From Harmothoe impar (Eukaryota > Annelida > Polychaeta > Phyllodocida > Polynoidae): 64,000 nucleotides of DNA. The DNA lies in contig OX381714.1 in NCBI GenBank assembly GCA_947462335.1, forward strand, positions 59,441,800 through 59,505,799, written 5' to 3'. Under the pieces are notes generated by a model. The model did no database searches. It had not been told where the DNA came from and saw nothing but the letters and a program-made list of their open reading frames with translations. Below, piece after piece: positions 55,614-64,000 of the stretch. The position numbers were made by a program, and so were the translations under genes. The first letter of the stretch is position 1. The number at the start of each line of letters is the position of its first letter.

Positions 55614-56144
55614 CTACCGTACGTCTATATAGAGTTTGTTCCGCGGCGTCCCATTAGGTTCGCCCGAAATCTCCACCTGGTGGTCGCTAAACCGCACCTT
55701 CTTACTGGTATTAGTTCGTGTGTCACCCACCCCGCCCGTGGCGCCCCTCGCCACCCCGTTAGGCATGTCACAGATGGGGTTAGTATAGGCCCCCATCTCC
55801 ATCTCAGAGTCTATACTGTATTCACTAGTAATCCGAGTCACCGTGGTGCTCACAGACTTATTGTCCAACTCGGTGTAAACCGAGTCCGTCTCGATGTCTT
55901 GCATTGGGATGTCGTCCGCTCCGCCGATGCTGCTGCGACGACTGCGCGTGCGTCGTTTTGGTTTCCGTCTCGGCCACAACGAGACGAGAACGATGACGAC
56001 GATAGTGGTGCCGAACATGACGCCGACTACCAGCATGATGGCCAGGAGGGCGATGGAGTTGTTGGTTTCTGTCATTGGTGATGACGTAGTGGTTGCCATG
56101 GTGACGTTGAGTGACGTCACAATGGCGGAAGCGGAAGTGGACAT
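55614..56144 (-). CDS. Small single-pass membrane protein with ITIM-like tail (terminal exon)
   Basis: The product is 176 residues with the start in good context (GCACCATGT). A splice acceptor TTTCCAG/GCGCACC lies 9 bases upstream (about 56154), so a non-coding or coding 5' exon must exist. Residues 1-30 are Ser/Thr-rich with sequons at Asn13 and Asn28. One strongly hydrophobic segment spans 31-57 (IALLAIMLVVGVMFGTTIVV and on), followed by a basic stop-transfer cluster (PRRKPKRRTRSRR). The 115-residue tail has SVYTEL (88-93), which fits an ITIM, YTNP (120-123), which fits a YxN docking site, and KVRF (149-152), which fits a PP1-binding motif. There is no signal peptide before the membrane segment, so a type III (N-out) topology is suggested. 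Family not recognised; it may be the last exon of a larger receptor. Confidence 0.7.
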   Translation of the reverse strand: MSTSASAIVTSLNVTMATTTSSPMTETNNSIALLAIMLVVGVMFGTTIVVIVLVSLWPRRKPKRRTRSRRSSIGGADDIPMQDIETDSVYTELDNKSVSTTVTRITSEYSIDSEMEMGAYTNPICDMPNGVARGATGGVGDTRTNTSKKVRFSDHQVEISGEPNGTPRNKLYIDVR

Positions 56145-56284
56145 GGTGCGCCTGGAAAGAATTAAAAATGGGAGAATTAGTGTTTAATGTTAAAATATTG
56201 AATAAAGCTATAATGATATGCTAATGATATGATATCACAGAGCAACTTTTAACTTTTAAGGATGGATGTCACTGAAAGTTGACA

Positions 56285-56470
56285 TTTTTCATCGTAACTC
56301 ACCGGTGCTGCATTAGTGCATTATGCCCCTTCAGGAGTGTCTCAATCCTATAGGGTCGACATGATGCTTGAATGCAGTACTGGCGAGTTACTCACCAGGG
56401 CTGCATTCACCTCTGCCATGCAGGCAATAATGCATCATTGCTACATGGCAGAGGTGCCTGTGAATCCACT
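56285..56470. repeat. Palindromic dispersed repeat, copy
   Basis: CATGATGCTTGAATGCAGTA, CTGGCGAGTTACTCACCAGG and GCTGCATTCA follow one another, with TGCATTATGCCCCTTCAGGAGTG upstream. Confidence 0.65.
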
Positions 56471-56559
56471 TGAGGAATAGTCCCATCCTTAAACCCCCAA
56501 CCCACCCTCTATATAGGGCTGAATACATGTCCCACTCCACTCCGACTGTTGCTGTAGGG

Positions 56560-56660
56560 GTACTAGTCTCAACGTCAGACCAATGTTGAAGACGCCCCAC
56601 ACGCCCTCTATCGGACTGGCGCAACATTGGTCTGACGTTGAGACTATAGGGGTACTGACA
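56560..56660. repeat. Inverted repeat around GTCTCAACGTCAGACCAATG
   Basis: A 23-base stretch at about 56567-56589 (GTCTCAACGTCAGACCAATGTTG) recurs inverted at about 56624-56646, giving an 80-base hairpin with a 34-base loop. Confidence 0.75.
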
Positions 56661-57840
56661 TTTGGGACTTTAAGGAGACATGGTTTCACCATTGGTCTAA
56701 ATGTGGTGTGACTGGAAACCATGCGTCTACCAGCTCCCAGTCTGCTCCCCACACTGAAAATTCCGGGGGTTAGTCAATGCTAATATATCTTAGTCAAAAC
56801 CATTACCTTATTAGCATTATTACATCGAACTAATATTTTGCTCAACTATGACTAACTTTTTTCTAACCAGCTTCCCACAGAAACTCCACACCAGGTGACA
56901 GCACAAGCAAATCATGAGATAGTTAATTATATGATAAGATTGTAAGTGCACTTCTTATCATGCTTAGATGTAACATTTTTTAATATTGAATATGATATGG
57001 GGTGTAACTTAATGTATGTATGCATCTACTTAGCCAGACTTTTTAAAAACAGATCAACCTATTCCAATGAGGTTTTCTGAATAAGACACCTTTTCTGTGT
57101 TTTTGATAAATGCATATATCAAAGACAGACTCAAGTCTCTATATGGCCACTTCTACAGGACAATAGTTGTTATGTAGACAAACTGGCTTCAATGGATGGA
57201 GTTACCATTGCACAGGTAACTCATGCTGCAGTTGTTGCATATTAACCAGGGCCATGCCACTGACTGGTTATAAATGTACAAATCACTACTGTAAATTCCT
57301 GTGTATAACCTGTGGGTTATACTAGAACCAAACCTCTAGTGTAGGTTATACAATATTCTCAGGTCTAATACAAGGGGGTAATACAAGGGGTTTTGAAAAT
57401 ATAGGACAGTACTAAAATCACAATTTTCAAGCCCTAGGTAGAGGTTATAGGATTCTCTCAAAGCCGGGGTGTGGGTTATATGTGAGATGCAGGTATACAG
57501 AGGAATTTATTGTAGCCGCATAAGCTCAGGTGACCAGGGCAATGCAAACTTTTAGCTAAGGGTTAGCAGCAAAACGCTAAGATAGGATAGGAAAGTTGGG
57601 CACGTGTTTTTGGCTAATGATTGTACAAAAGTTAGTAAAACCTTAGTAAAACCAACTAACCTTGGACTAACATTTGAGATTCATTATTTTCAGTGCATGT
57701 ACATATATCACAAGGCTATATCACACAGAGTGTTCCTAACATAAGGTGAAACGTGGTATGAAAACGCCGCTACCCATCACACATCACCTGTCATCACAGA
57801 CGGCAAGTGGGGTAACCCCGCCTTCATGATACAGTGGTCG
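56661..57840. other. Intergenic, no gene seen
   Basis: AT-rich DNA. A remnant of TGTGGGTTATAC-like inverted words (57300-57490) resembles the CGTATAAGCC elements. An upstream exon of the 55614-56144 gene may lie here, but I cannot pick one. Confidence 0.4.
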
Positions 57841-58270
57841 GGGGGGGGGACTTGAATCTTTTTTGATACAGGTGTGCGGCTGGACCTTCAACACCCCTTA
57901 CCCTTGTCATGGCGATTTTAACCTCAAAATGTTACCCTTGTCATGGCATTTGCGGCCAAAAGCTCCTAGGTTTGGGGGAAAAGGTAATAAAATAGACCAT
58001 GTTTAGTAACATCTCCTCAAGAAATTTACTCTTGTGCGAACCTTTTTGTAAGAAAATGAGATGTTTTAGTGAAAAATGAAAAGTTTTGGTAAAATCTCAG
58101 ACACTTTTTTGAAAGGTAGACCCTTGTCATGAGGATTTTCATAAAACTAGACCCTTGTCGTGGCAAATTTTCTTGAAGAGTGGACCCTTGTCATGGGGAA
58201 TTTTGTAGAAAAAGTACCCTTGCCAGCCGCACATATGTCTATACAAAATATACTAAGTGACCCCCCGGGC
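57841..58270. mobile_element. Element with GTGTGCGGCTGG ends and reiterated interior, second copy
   Basis: GGTGTGCGGCTGGACCTTC near 57871 is mirrored by CCAGCCGCACATATGTC near 58219. The interior repeats ACCCTTGTCATGG-GATTTT about seven times. Both this copy and 51641 end near ACAAAATATAC...AAGTG and poly-C. Confidence 0.65.
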
Positions 58271-58429
58271 ATGATACTACATGTTGTACCATAGAAAACA
58301 TATAGGGATGCTACACAGAGAAAATAAACAGTGTCAAAGGGTAGTGCAGGCTGCCTCCAGAATGACTCCCCTCTCTAGGGGAGATCCCCCGGCGCTTTTA
58401 TGAGATGCATGTCGTTAAAAGGTGACATT

Positions 58430-58500
58430 TGTCGACATGGTGCACCAATGCAGCCTTGGCGACTAACTCGCCGGGGATTCATTTTGGTAACTGGGTTGTC
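58430..58500. repeat. Palindromic dispersed repeat, fragment
   Basis: CATGGTGCACCAATGCAGCC and TTGGCGACTAACTCGCCGGGG. Confidence 0.55.
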
Positions 58501-59029
58501 TTGCACCTGCTTTTCAGTAAGGAAGGAAACTAAGGAACTGCATATTATCTCAGGCTATATGTATGTTGTGGGGGTTATACAAGTTGTTTATGGTGTTAAC
58601 CGATTTGAATGGAGTATTGTCTAATGATTGACTTAAACTTTAGATACTGGATAGATCAGCTAGTCATGGTCCAATTGCTCTATTTGAACATCTCGTATTT
58701 AATATTTTATCTTTATTTTGCTTGTGTTTAGTTATTCTTGTTGGGGAGATAATTGTAATTAATTCTTTACCTTATTCAAATTGTTGAACTGTGTTTTTAT
58801 ACAATAAATCATACTGTCAGACAGATGTTGTGTACGAATGAGGAAAGATCCGTGCAATTAATGCAGAGGTCGTGGGGAGGTCGTGCCGAGATCGAAGGGA
58901 GGTCATGATCATCAATTTTCTCTGTCAGATCTTTGCTGACATTGGGCAAAGACCATATCGGTCATCCTCGAGAACTTAATCTGGAGGTCTCATGATCCTC
59001 TAAGGAGGGCATGATACCTTAAAGTAAAA
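58501..59029. other. Intergenic, no gene seen
   Basis: Nothing beyond a short run of GAGGTCGTG-like repeats at 58865-58910. Confidence 0.45.
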
Positions 59030-59245
59030 TTTGTCATCATGACGCACCAAGTAATATGCACCGCATTGTTGCATCATGTCAACCCTTTATGAGTGTATCG
59101 ATCCTGTAGGGTAGGCATGGTACTTGGATGCAGCATGGGTACTGCTGGTTAGTATTCTATATACTAGCGCTGCATTCATGCATCATGACAATAAAGGGCA
59201 TAGTAGTACATTAATTAAAGCGCTATGCTATCCTTAAATGGTTAA
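59030..59245. repeat. Palindromic dispersed repeat, copy
   Basis: CATGACGCACCAAG, CATCATGTCAACCCTTTATG, GCTGCATTCATGCATCATG and CTATGCTATCCTTAAATGGTTAA in the family order. Confidence 0.6.
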
Positions 59246-59479
59246 CTGTATCTGGAGGCCTTCTAAGGGCATTGTTGCATGTATAGTGGCTACCATGTGG
59301 TGTCAAAGAGGAGCTATCTGAGGGACGTAGCGCCTCTGGTGGCAGGTACCTGAATTACTGCAGCCATGTATAGGATACAAGGTAAAAAAAAAAGGTTTCC
59401 AGTCACGAGACCAGGTCAGTAAAATAGTGCCAGGTCACCCTTTTTATTCCCTTCTTTCCCCCCTGCTACCTGCCAGCTT

Positions 59480-59700
59480 TTACGGTCTGTAAATCGGACA
59501 CTCATTAAGGATTTTAGAGCGAAATACGGTCTCAACAATAAAGGTATAAAAGGGGGGAGGGGAGGCAAGCAAATTTTTGATTTTTTTGTCTCCATTATTT
59601 TTGGTCCCCCTCTCAAAGAAGGGTCCAAATTCCTCCCCCTACCCCCAAATCCACCACCCCCCGGCCCGTGGTAAGAATTGACCCCTCCCTAACCCCTCTG
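59480..59700. mobile_element. AGGGAGTG-family remnant, right half
   Basis: Ends GGTAAGAATTGACCCCTCCCT. The interior has GGTCCCCCTCTCAAAGAAGGG as in the copy at 29568. The left end is replaced by other sequence. Confidence 0.55.
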
Positions 59701-60905
59701 TACTAGGCACACACCAAGATAAAGACTGTTGGTCCTCTGCCAGTAGTGTCGTGCTTCAGTCAGTTCCTGCACGGTACCCCACCCTACCCTCCCACACAGA
59801 GGGGCCTACACAGGGTGTCTGTTATCTACAGGTGGGGGCAGGGCGTAGATAAATCTACATATCTGTACATATATTGCAGTCATCAGTACATTGTATACCT
59901 ACAATATAAACTCATTTCATCTCAATTGAAGATATCTTTGAATAATATAGTCTGAATGTTGTTAATGCTTCATTAACATGTCTTAATAGTGTTATGTTGA
60001 TACTATCACCATTTTCGAGATAGATATATAGACAAATGCCAATGCCCATTGATACCGTCTGTGTCGTATTTCACGAGTGGGGGCTGGGGCAGTATCCCAC
60101 GAAGCCATAGGCTGAGTGGTATGCGCCCCAGCCACCACAAGTGAAATACGTCAGAGAGGTAGCAATGTAGTTGGCATTTGCATTTATTTTTTTATTTGAA
60201 GCCATTTAATGAATAAAAACTAATTTTTCTTAGCCCATTGAATACAACCACATTGTATTCAATGGGGGGCATTGAATACGGCCCTTCCTATAGTTAAGCA
60301 TAGTAAATCGTGTATTTCAAATAAATAAAAGAAAGTACTGCTTTGTTTTTTTACCCAAGAAGCTCAGATCAAAGTATTTTTTAATCCTAAGAATATTAAG
60401 TCTTTTGCCTGCCTGTTGGGATCTTTTGAGAATTTGGCAAAAGAAAGCGGGGAAAAATATCATCTATTATGCTGGCCAGCATAAAGTCTTTCAAATTGGG
60501 GATATTTTTCATTATACCTTCATTTGATAGCCAAAGGAGAGATTTCCATGTCTTTTGTCTCCTTTGCCCATTGGGAAATTGTTTTACCTAGCTCCTCCCT
60601 GAAGGGCAGTTTTTTCCTCCCTCTGCCCAAATATTTGCTGTAAAAGCCCGATATCCAAGTTATCAAAATTAGTTGGCCATCAATGTTATTTCCCTTAATT
60701 ATGGAAAGAAATCTGGTAGAGGGGAGCTAAAGAATTAAATGTCCCTCTCTGTAGTTTACGTTGCACCTGGTAGGTAGAGTCATCTCAACAGACCCAGACC
60801 CACCCCGAGTGGAGTTGTTATTTTGGTAGTAGTCTGACCAGGTAGGGTCCGCCTACACATCCCAAGTCACGTTTATCCCTCCCCCACCTCCTCTATAAAG
60901 GAGGC
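59701..60905. other. Intergenic, no gene seen
   Basis: One inverted pair stands out: GTATTTCACGAGTGGGGGCTGGGGC at about 60065 and GCCCCAGCCACCACAAGTGAAATAC at about 60125-60150, forming an 85-base hairpin. ATTGAATAC words (60237-60282) repeat nearby. Confidence 0.45.
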
Positions 60906-60909
60906 TTAG

Positions 60910-61130
60910 TGCTTTAATGTGCTGCGAGGTAATGGCGCATGAATGCAGCTCTGGCGAGTAACTCGCCAGGGCTGCCTTCATGCCTCATACCGACCATTGA
61001 CGCTGCATTCATGCTTCATCATGCTGATGGATATAGCTCATTAAAGCAGCTATGCCGCCTTTGGTGGGCTAATTAATACACTCATTAATGCACTCTGCTG
61101 CCTTCAGATGGTTATGCACCAAGTGTATAG
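60910..61130. repeat. Palindromic dispersed repeat, best-preserved palindrome
   Basis: Positions 60937-60983 form a near-perfect 47-base palindrome centred on GAGTAACTC, flanked by GCATGAATGCAG and its inverse. Further CATGCTGATGG and CTGCATTCATGC words follow, ending with TGCTGCCTTCAGATGGTTA. Confidence 0.75.
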
Positions 61131-62916
61131 CAGGTATAAAAGGCACCCTGGGTCATATCAGGCCGTCATGGCTCTCAAACTTGATACCATTAAAAGGTGA
61201 TTCAACATTTTAACGGTTTAAGCAGCTGGCTGGAAACATCTGGTTCTGTTTTTTATCTCTCTATGTTCCATAGTCGACATTTCTATTGGATGTCAACATA
61301 TTGTTAATTCTTGAAACTTAAATAAACTGAACGTAATAATGTTTTCTAACCTGATGCAGTGCTAAAGAGTGTAAGGTACTATCTAATATAGCCCTGGCCT
61401 TTAGCTCTGTCAGGGAGGAGGCTATCAGTCTTTGTGAAAACATTCAGGACAGTAACAATGTCCGCCTTAAATGCCACCGGTCCAGCAGATTGACTAGTGT
61501 GGCAGGACCAAATGTCCAGTCACATGTTGGGATTTTCTGAACTAAAATAATTTAGTCGGGTTTCCTAAACGTAAAATATCTTTGGCAATATACTGCAATA
61601 TACTGCATTAAACTATGTAGGTCTACATATCCTATTTGGGTATCCGGTCTTTCAAAGAGGTAGCCAGACCTGCAGTATTGAAAATTTGCAGGACCAAATA
61701 TCCTGTGGGATGAAAGGTTTTCCCAAAGACTGGGCTATATAAAAGAGAGTTTCCTCCAAAGTGGAAATGTAAGCTTTTTTCAATCTTGAAAGTACAGGTG
61801 TAAAATAATTCTTAAACTCTATGTTTCCTCCAAGGGACAGGTATTTCCCACTGCTCAGAGTCATACCTCCAGCAGCTGGATCGCTGCCAAGCTTTTTATA
61901 TATTTTAGCTCTAATACCCCATAATGGGAGCTAACAGCCTGGGTAGGATGTGTGTGAGGGTCAAGGGTGGACTTTATTTATACATGTACACTTATGTGGC
62001 GACAAAAGCAGACGTTTCCCATCGGCCTTGTATATAAAAGACGTAAATTGTGAGATCTGTGCCAATAAAAACTATTTTAAAACTCAAACTCAAAACTCAA
62101 GAAGTTGTGTTCCACCTTTCGCATCAACTAAATGACCATATCTATGTGCAGTATTTTTCTTTCCAATCTCTAGATGTGTGGACCACTACATTTGACAGGG
62201 CGACATGGACATTTTGAAGAGTATTGAGGAATGAAAAATCTGAAAATGAAATTTCTTATAATCCGCCGGGCAGACTTGTCACTTGTTAAAATCGGTAGAG
62301 GATCCCCATACATGCCCCCAGCAGAGACGTAGGAGGGGCCCACACCTACTACATATAAATGTCGGCTTTCATGCATGATGGCGCATCTACATGCTAATAT
62401 TGGAATTGTACAGACAAGTAATGTTTGAGCCCCATTCAATTCTGATAAGGGGCCTAAATCCCTCTTCCTCACTTTTCCCTATGTACAAGAGGTATTTTTT
62501 GGGAAATACGGTACAGTCGGCGTGTATCGTTATGCTGAGGACATATTGGGGGGGGGGGGAGGGCAAAATAAATCAGCCCCCCCTCTCTCCTTCTCCTGCA
62601 TCACTTCCCAGGCGAAGGAGAGGGCGGTGACCCTCCTTACTGAGTCAGGTATACGTCACCATAATGACAGCTTCTGGAGAGGACAACTGTGTTGTTCCCA
62701 AGGGAATGAGAAGTGGAGGGAATCTTTCTCAGCGGGAAGTTAGATTTATCTAAACTCAGACAGGAGGTTGCACAGAGAGGTCACCTTATTTTACTGCCTG
62801 GGTTTATAGATCAACGACTTACTGTGACCAGCACTGGAACCTCCCACACCACCATACTACACTGTAAATAGTGAAACCGCAAAAAAGTCCTTTTAGCTGT
62901 AAATCAACAATAGTTA
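61131..62916. other. Intergenic, no gene seen
   Basis: A half copy of the AGTCTATAC/CCTGCAGG element (61655-61735) and a poly-G tract (62549-62561). Frames of 60-100 codons around 62170-62743 show no motif. Confidence 0.45.
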
Positions 62917-63352
62917 CCGTATTTCCCCGTTTATAAGCCCTGGCTTATATTGATTTCAAATGGGAAATTGACCGGGCTTATAATCGGGGCAGGCTTATTT
63001 CTTTTTCATCTCCTATATTTCTTAACTTCATACTGCCACTCTGTCTAAAATTTTTGTATATATTCATTACCTTAACACATTTTTCTGGATAATTTTAATG
63101 ATAATTTATCAGGACAAATATTTTTATGTTATCTTTCTCTAAAATGTTCCCAGCTTAAGGGGTAGTATGTTGGCTATAATCACACCAATGATTTATTAAA
63201 ATATTCCGATTAGAAGTGAAGTTATGTCCTCCTGAAGAAATTGTTTGAAGTTGCCTTCATTGACCAGGCTTATATAAGACCTAGTACTACTTTTGACCCG
63301 GCTTACGGGGCAGGCTTATATTCAGGGCCCGGCTTAAAAATGGGGAATACGG
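62917..63352. mobile_element. TA-flanked MITE with CCGTATTTCCCCG ends, second copy
   Basis: 436 bases, begins CCGTATTTCCCCGTTTATAA and ends in the diverged inverse (TTAAAAATGGGGAATACGG), with TA at 62915-62916 and 63353-63354. Shares internal TGATTTCAAATGGG and TTCAGGGCCCGGCTT words with the copy at 36682. Confidence 0.88.
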
Positions 63353-63389
63353 TATATTCAACTGCACATGTACGCCTTACAATACTGTA

Positions 63390-63690
63390 GCATATACTGT
63401 AAAACTACAGTAGATTCTACTGCTCAGCTAAATTAACTTTTTACACTGTAAAATGTTTGGGGCCATTTGTGTAGGTGTACACTAGATTTTACTGTAGGTG
63501 TACAGTTAATTGTAGGTAAACAGTATAACCTACTGTAAATCTACAGTGGATTCTATTGTAAATCCATTCTACTGTAGATTCTACTGTAGATCTACAGTAG
63601 ATTTTACTGTGTACCTACACTAACTAATTGCAGTGTAGCATACACTGTAAAACTACAATAGATTCTACTGCTCAGCTAAATTAACTTCTA
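63390..63690. mobile_element. MITE of the ACAGTAGATTCTACTG family between 50-base direct repeats
   Basis: A core at about 63440-63640 has TACACTGTAAAA and TGCAGTGTA ends and a self-complementary interior. Both sides carry a nearly identical 50-base phrase (ACTGTAAAACTACAGTAGAT... at 63395 and again at 63649, each running into CTCAGCTAAATTAACTT). Confidence 0.65.
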
Positions 63691-63709
63691 ACAGTGTACC
63701 TAGACTATG

Positions 63710-63808
63710 ACAATGCACTGCACCCTTTTGTCTCCATGATGCATGCATGCAGCCCTGGCGTGTAACTCGCATGCCAACCTGACAGGGTTGATACACTCCT
63801 GCAGGTCA
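63710..63808. repeat. Palindromic dispersed repeat, fragment
   Basis: CCATGATGCATGCATGCAGC, CTGGCGTGTAACTCGCATG and CCAACCTGACAGGGTTGATA. Confidence 0.6.
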
Positions 63809-64000
63809 GTAGTATAGTATGTATCGGAACGGGACTATAGTTAAGTACTGTTTATTACTCAATCGACATGCAGCCAATCAGAGGCCTCCATTTGGTCACG
63901 TGACCGGAAGTGACCTACTTAGGGGATTAGTGGTGACGTCACGTGACCTAGTTAGCCAATCAGAGGCCTCCATTTGGTCACGTGACCGGAAGTGACCTAC
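63809..64000. repeat. CCAAT-rich tandem repeat, second locus, runs off the window
   Basis: Same leader as 3925 (GGGACTATAGTTAAGTACTG, GTTTATTACTCA) and the same unit (CAGCCAATCAGAGGCCTCCA at 63872; GCCAATCAGAGGCC again at 63954), with GTCACGTGACCGGAAGTGAC. Direct orientation relative to the first locus. Confidence 0.8.

Noticed and set aside
62170..62743. Frames of 73-100 codons near the right end
   Set aside because: They lack motifs, overlap a poly-G tract and occur on both strands.

Overview
The window reads as nuclear DNA of an animal, most likely a marine invertebrate. It holds split genes with GT-AG introns of about 200 to 2,600 bases, a C2H2 zinc-finger gene, a cytochrome P450 of the CYP3 type, a NACHT/WD-repeat gene, remnants of a Polinton/Maverick-type (adintovirus-like) element, and a very dense load of short inverted-repeat elements. 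I cannot name the species; amphioxus, hemichordate, mollusc and similar lineages all remain possible. Most of the 64 kb is AT-rich and repetitive, and coding DNA is a minority.

Layout. 1-2138: intergenic. 2139-3864 (minus): the last four exons of a CYP3-like P450 with an intact heme-binding loop; its first two thirds are not seen. 3925-4290: a CCAAT-rich tandem repeat that recurs at the right edge of the window. 4731-8721 (minus): four closely packed virus-like genes (integrase with chromodomain, penton-like, small basic core-like protein, major-capsid-like). The integrase is frameshifted and the capsid gene carries an in-frame stop; polymerase, ATPase and protease genes are not seen. 8722-16709: a gene desert filled with MITE-like hairpins, a 24-base perfect inverted-repeat element and a 1.8-kb foldback-like element. 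16810-41063 (plus): a 30-exon gene that I could assemble with an open frame through every junction (5,376 coding bases, 1,791 residues). It encodes a STAND ATPase of the NWD1/NWD2 type with a candidate N-myristoylation signal, a DUF4062 domain, a NACHT domain and a C-terminal WD/beta-propeller region. Its introns carry several transposon insertions, a LINE fragment split by a MITE, an X-box-containing 146-base satellite and a 32-base minisatellite made of splice-donor-like sequence. 42770-43605: a satellite with repeated GCCATCTTGG motifs. 43606-48015: repeats only. 48016-50994 (minus): a single-exon zinc-finger gene with about 23 fingers and recent internal duplications. 50995-55560: repeats. 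55614-56153 (minus): the terminal exon of a small single-pass membrane protein with ITIM-like and PP1-docking-like motifs. 56154-64000: repeats.

The genes do not form a pathway or operon. The window is best seen as a few host genes embedded in mobile DNA. The most informative signals are the decayed virus-like cassette, transposon insertions whose target-site duplications can be read directly, and satellites that carry recognisable protein-binding or splice motifs. All joins, frames and repeat periods were worked out by eye from the sequence; family names come from general knowledge and were not checked by a database search.
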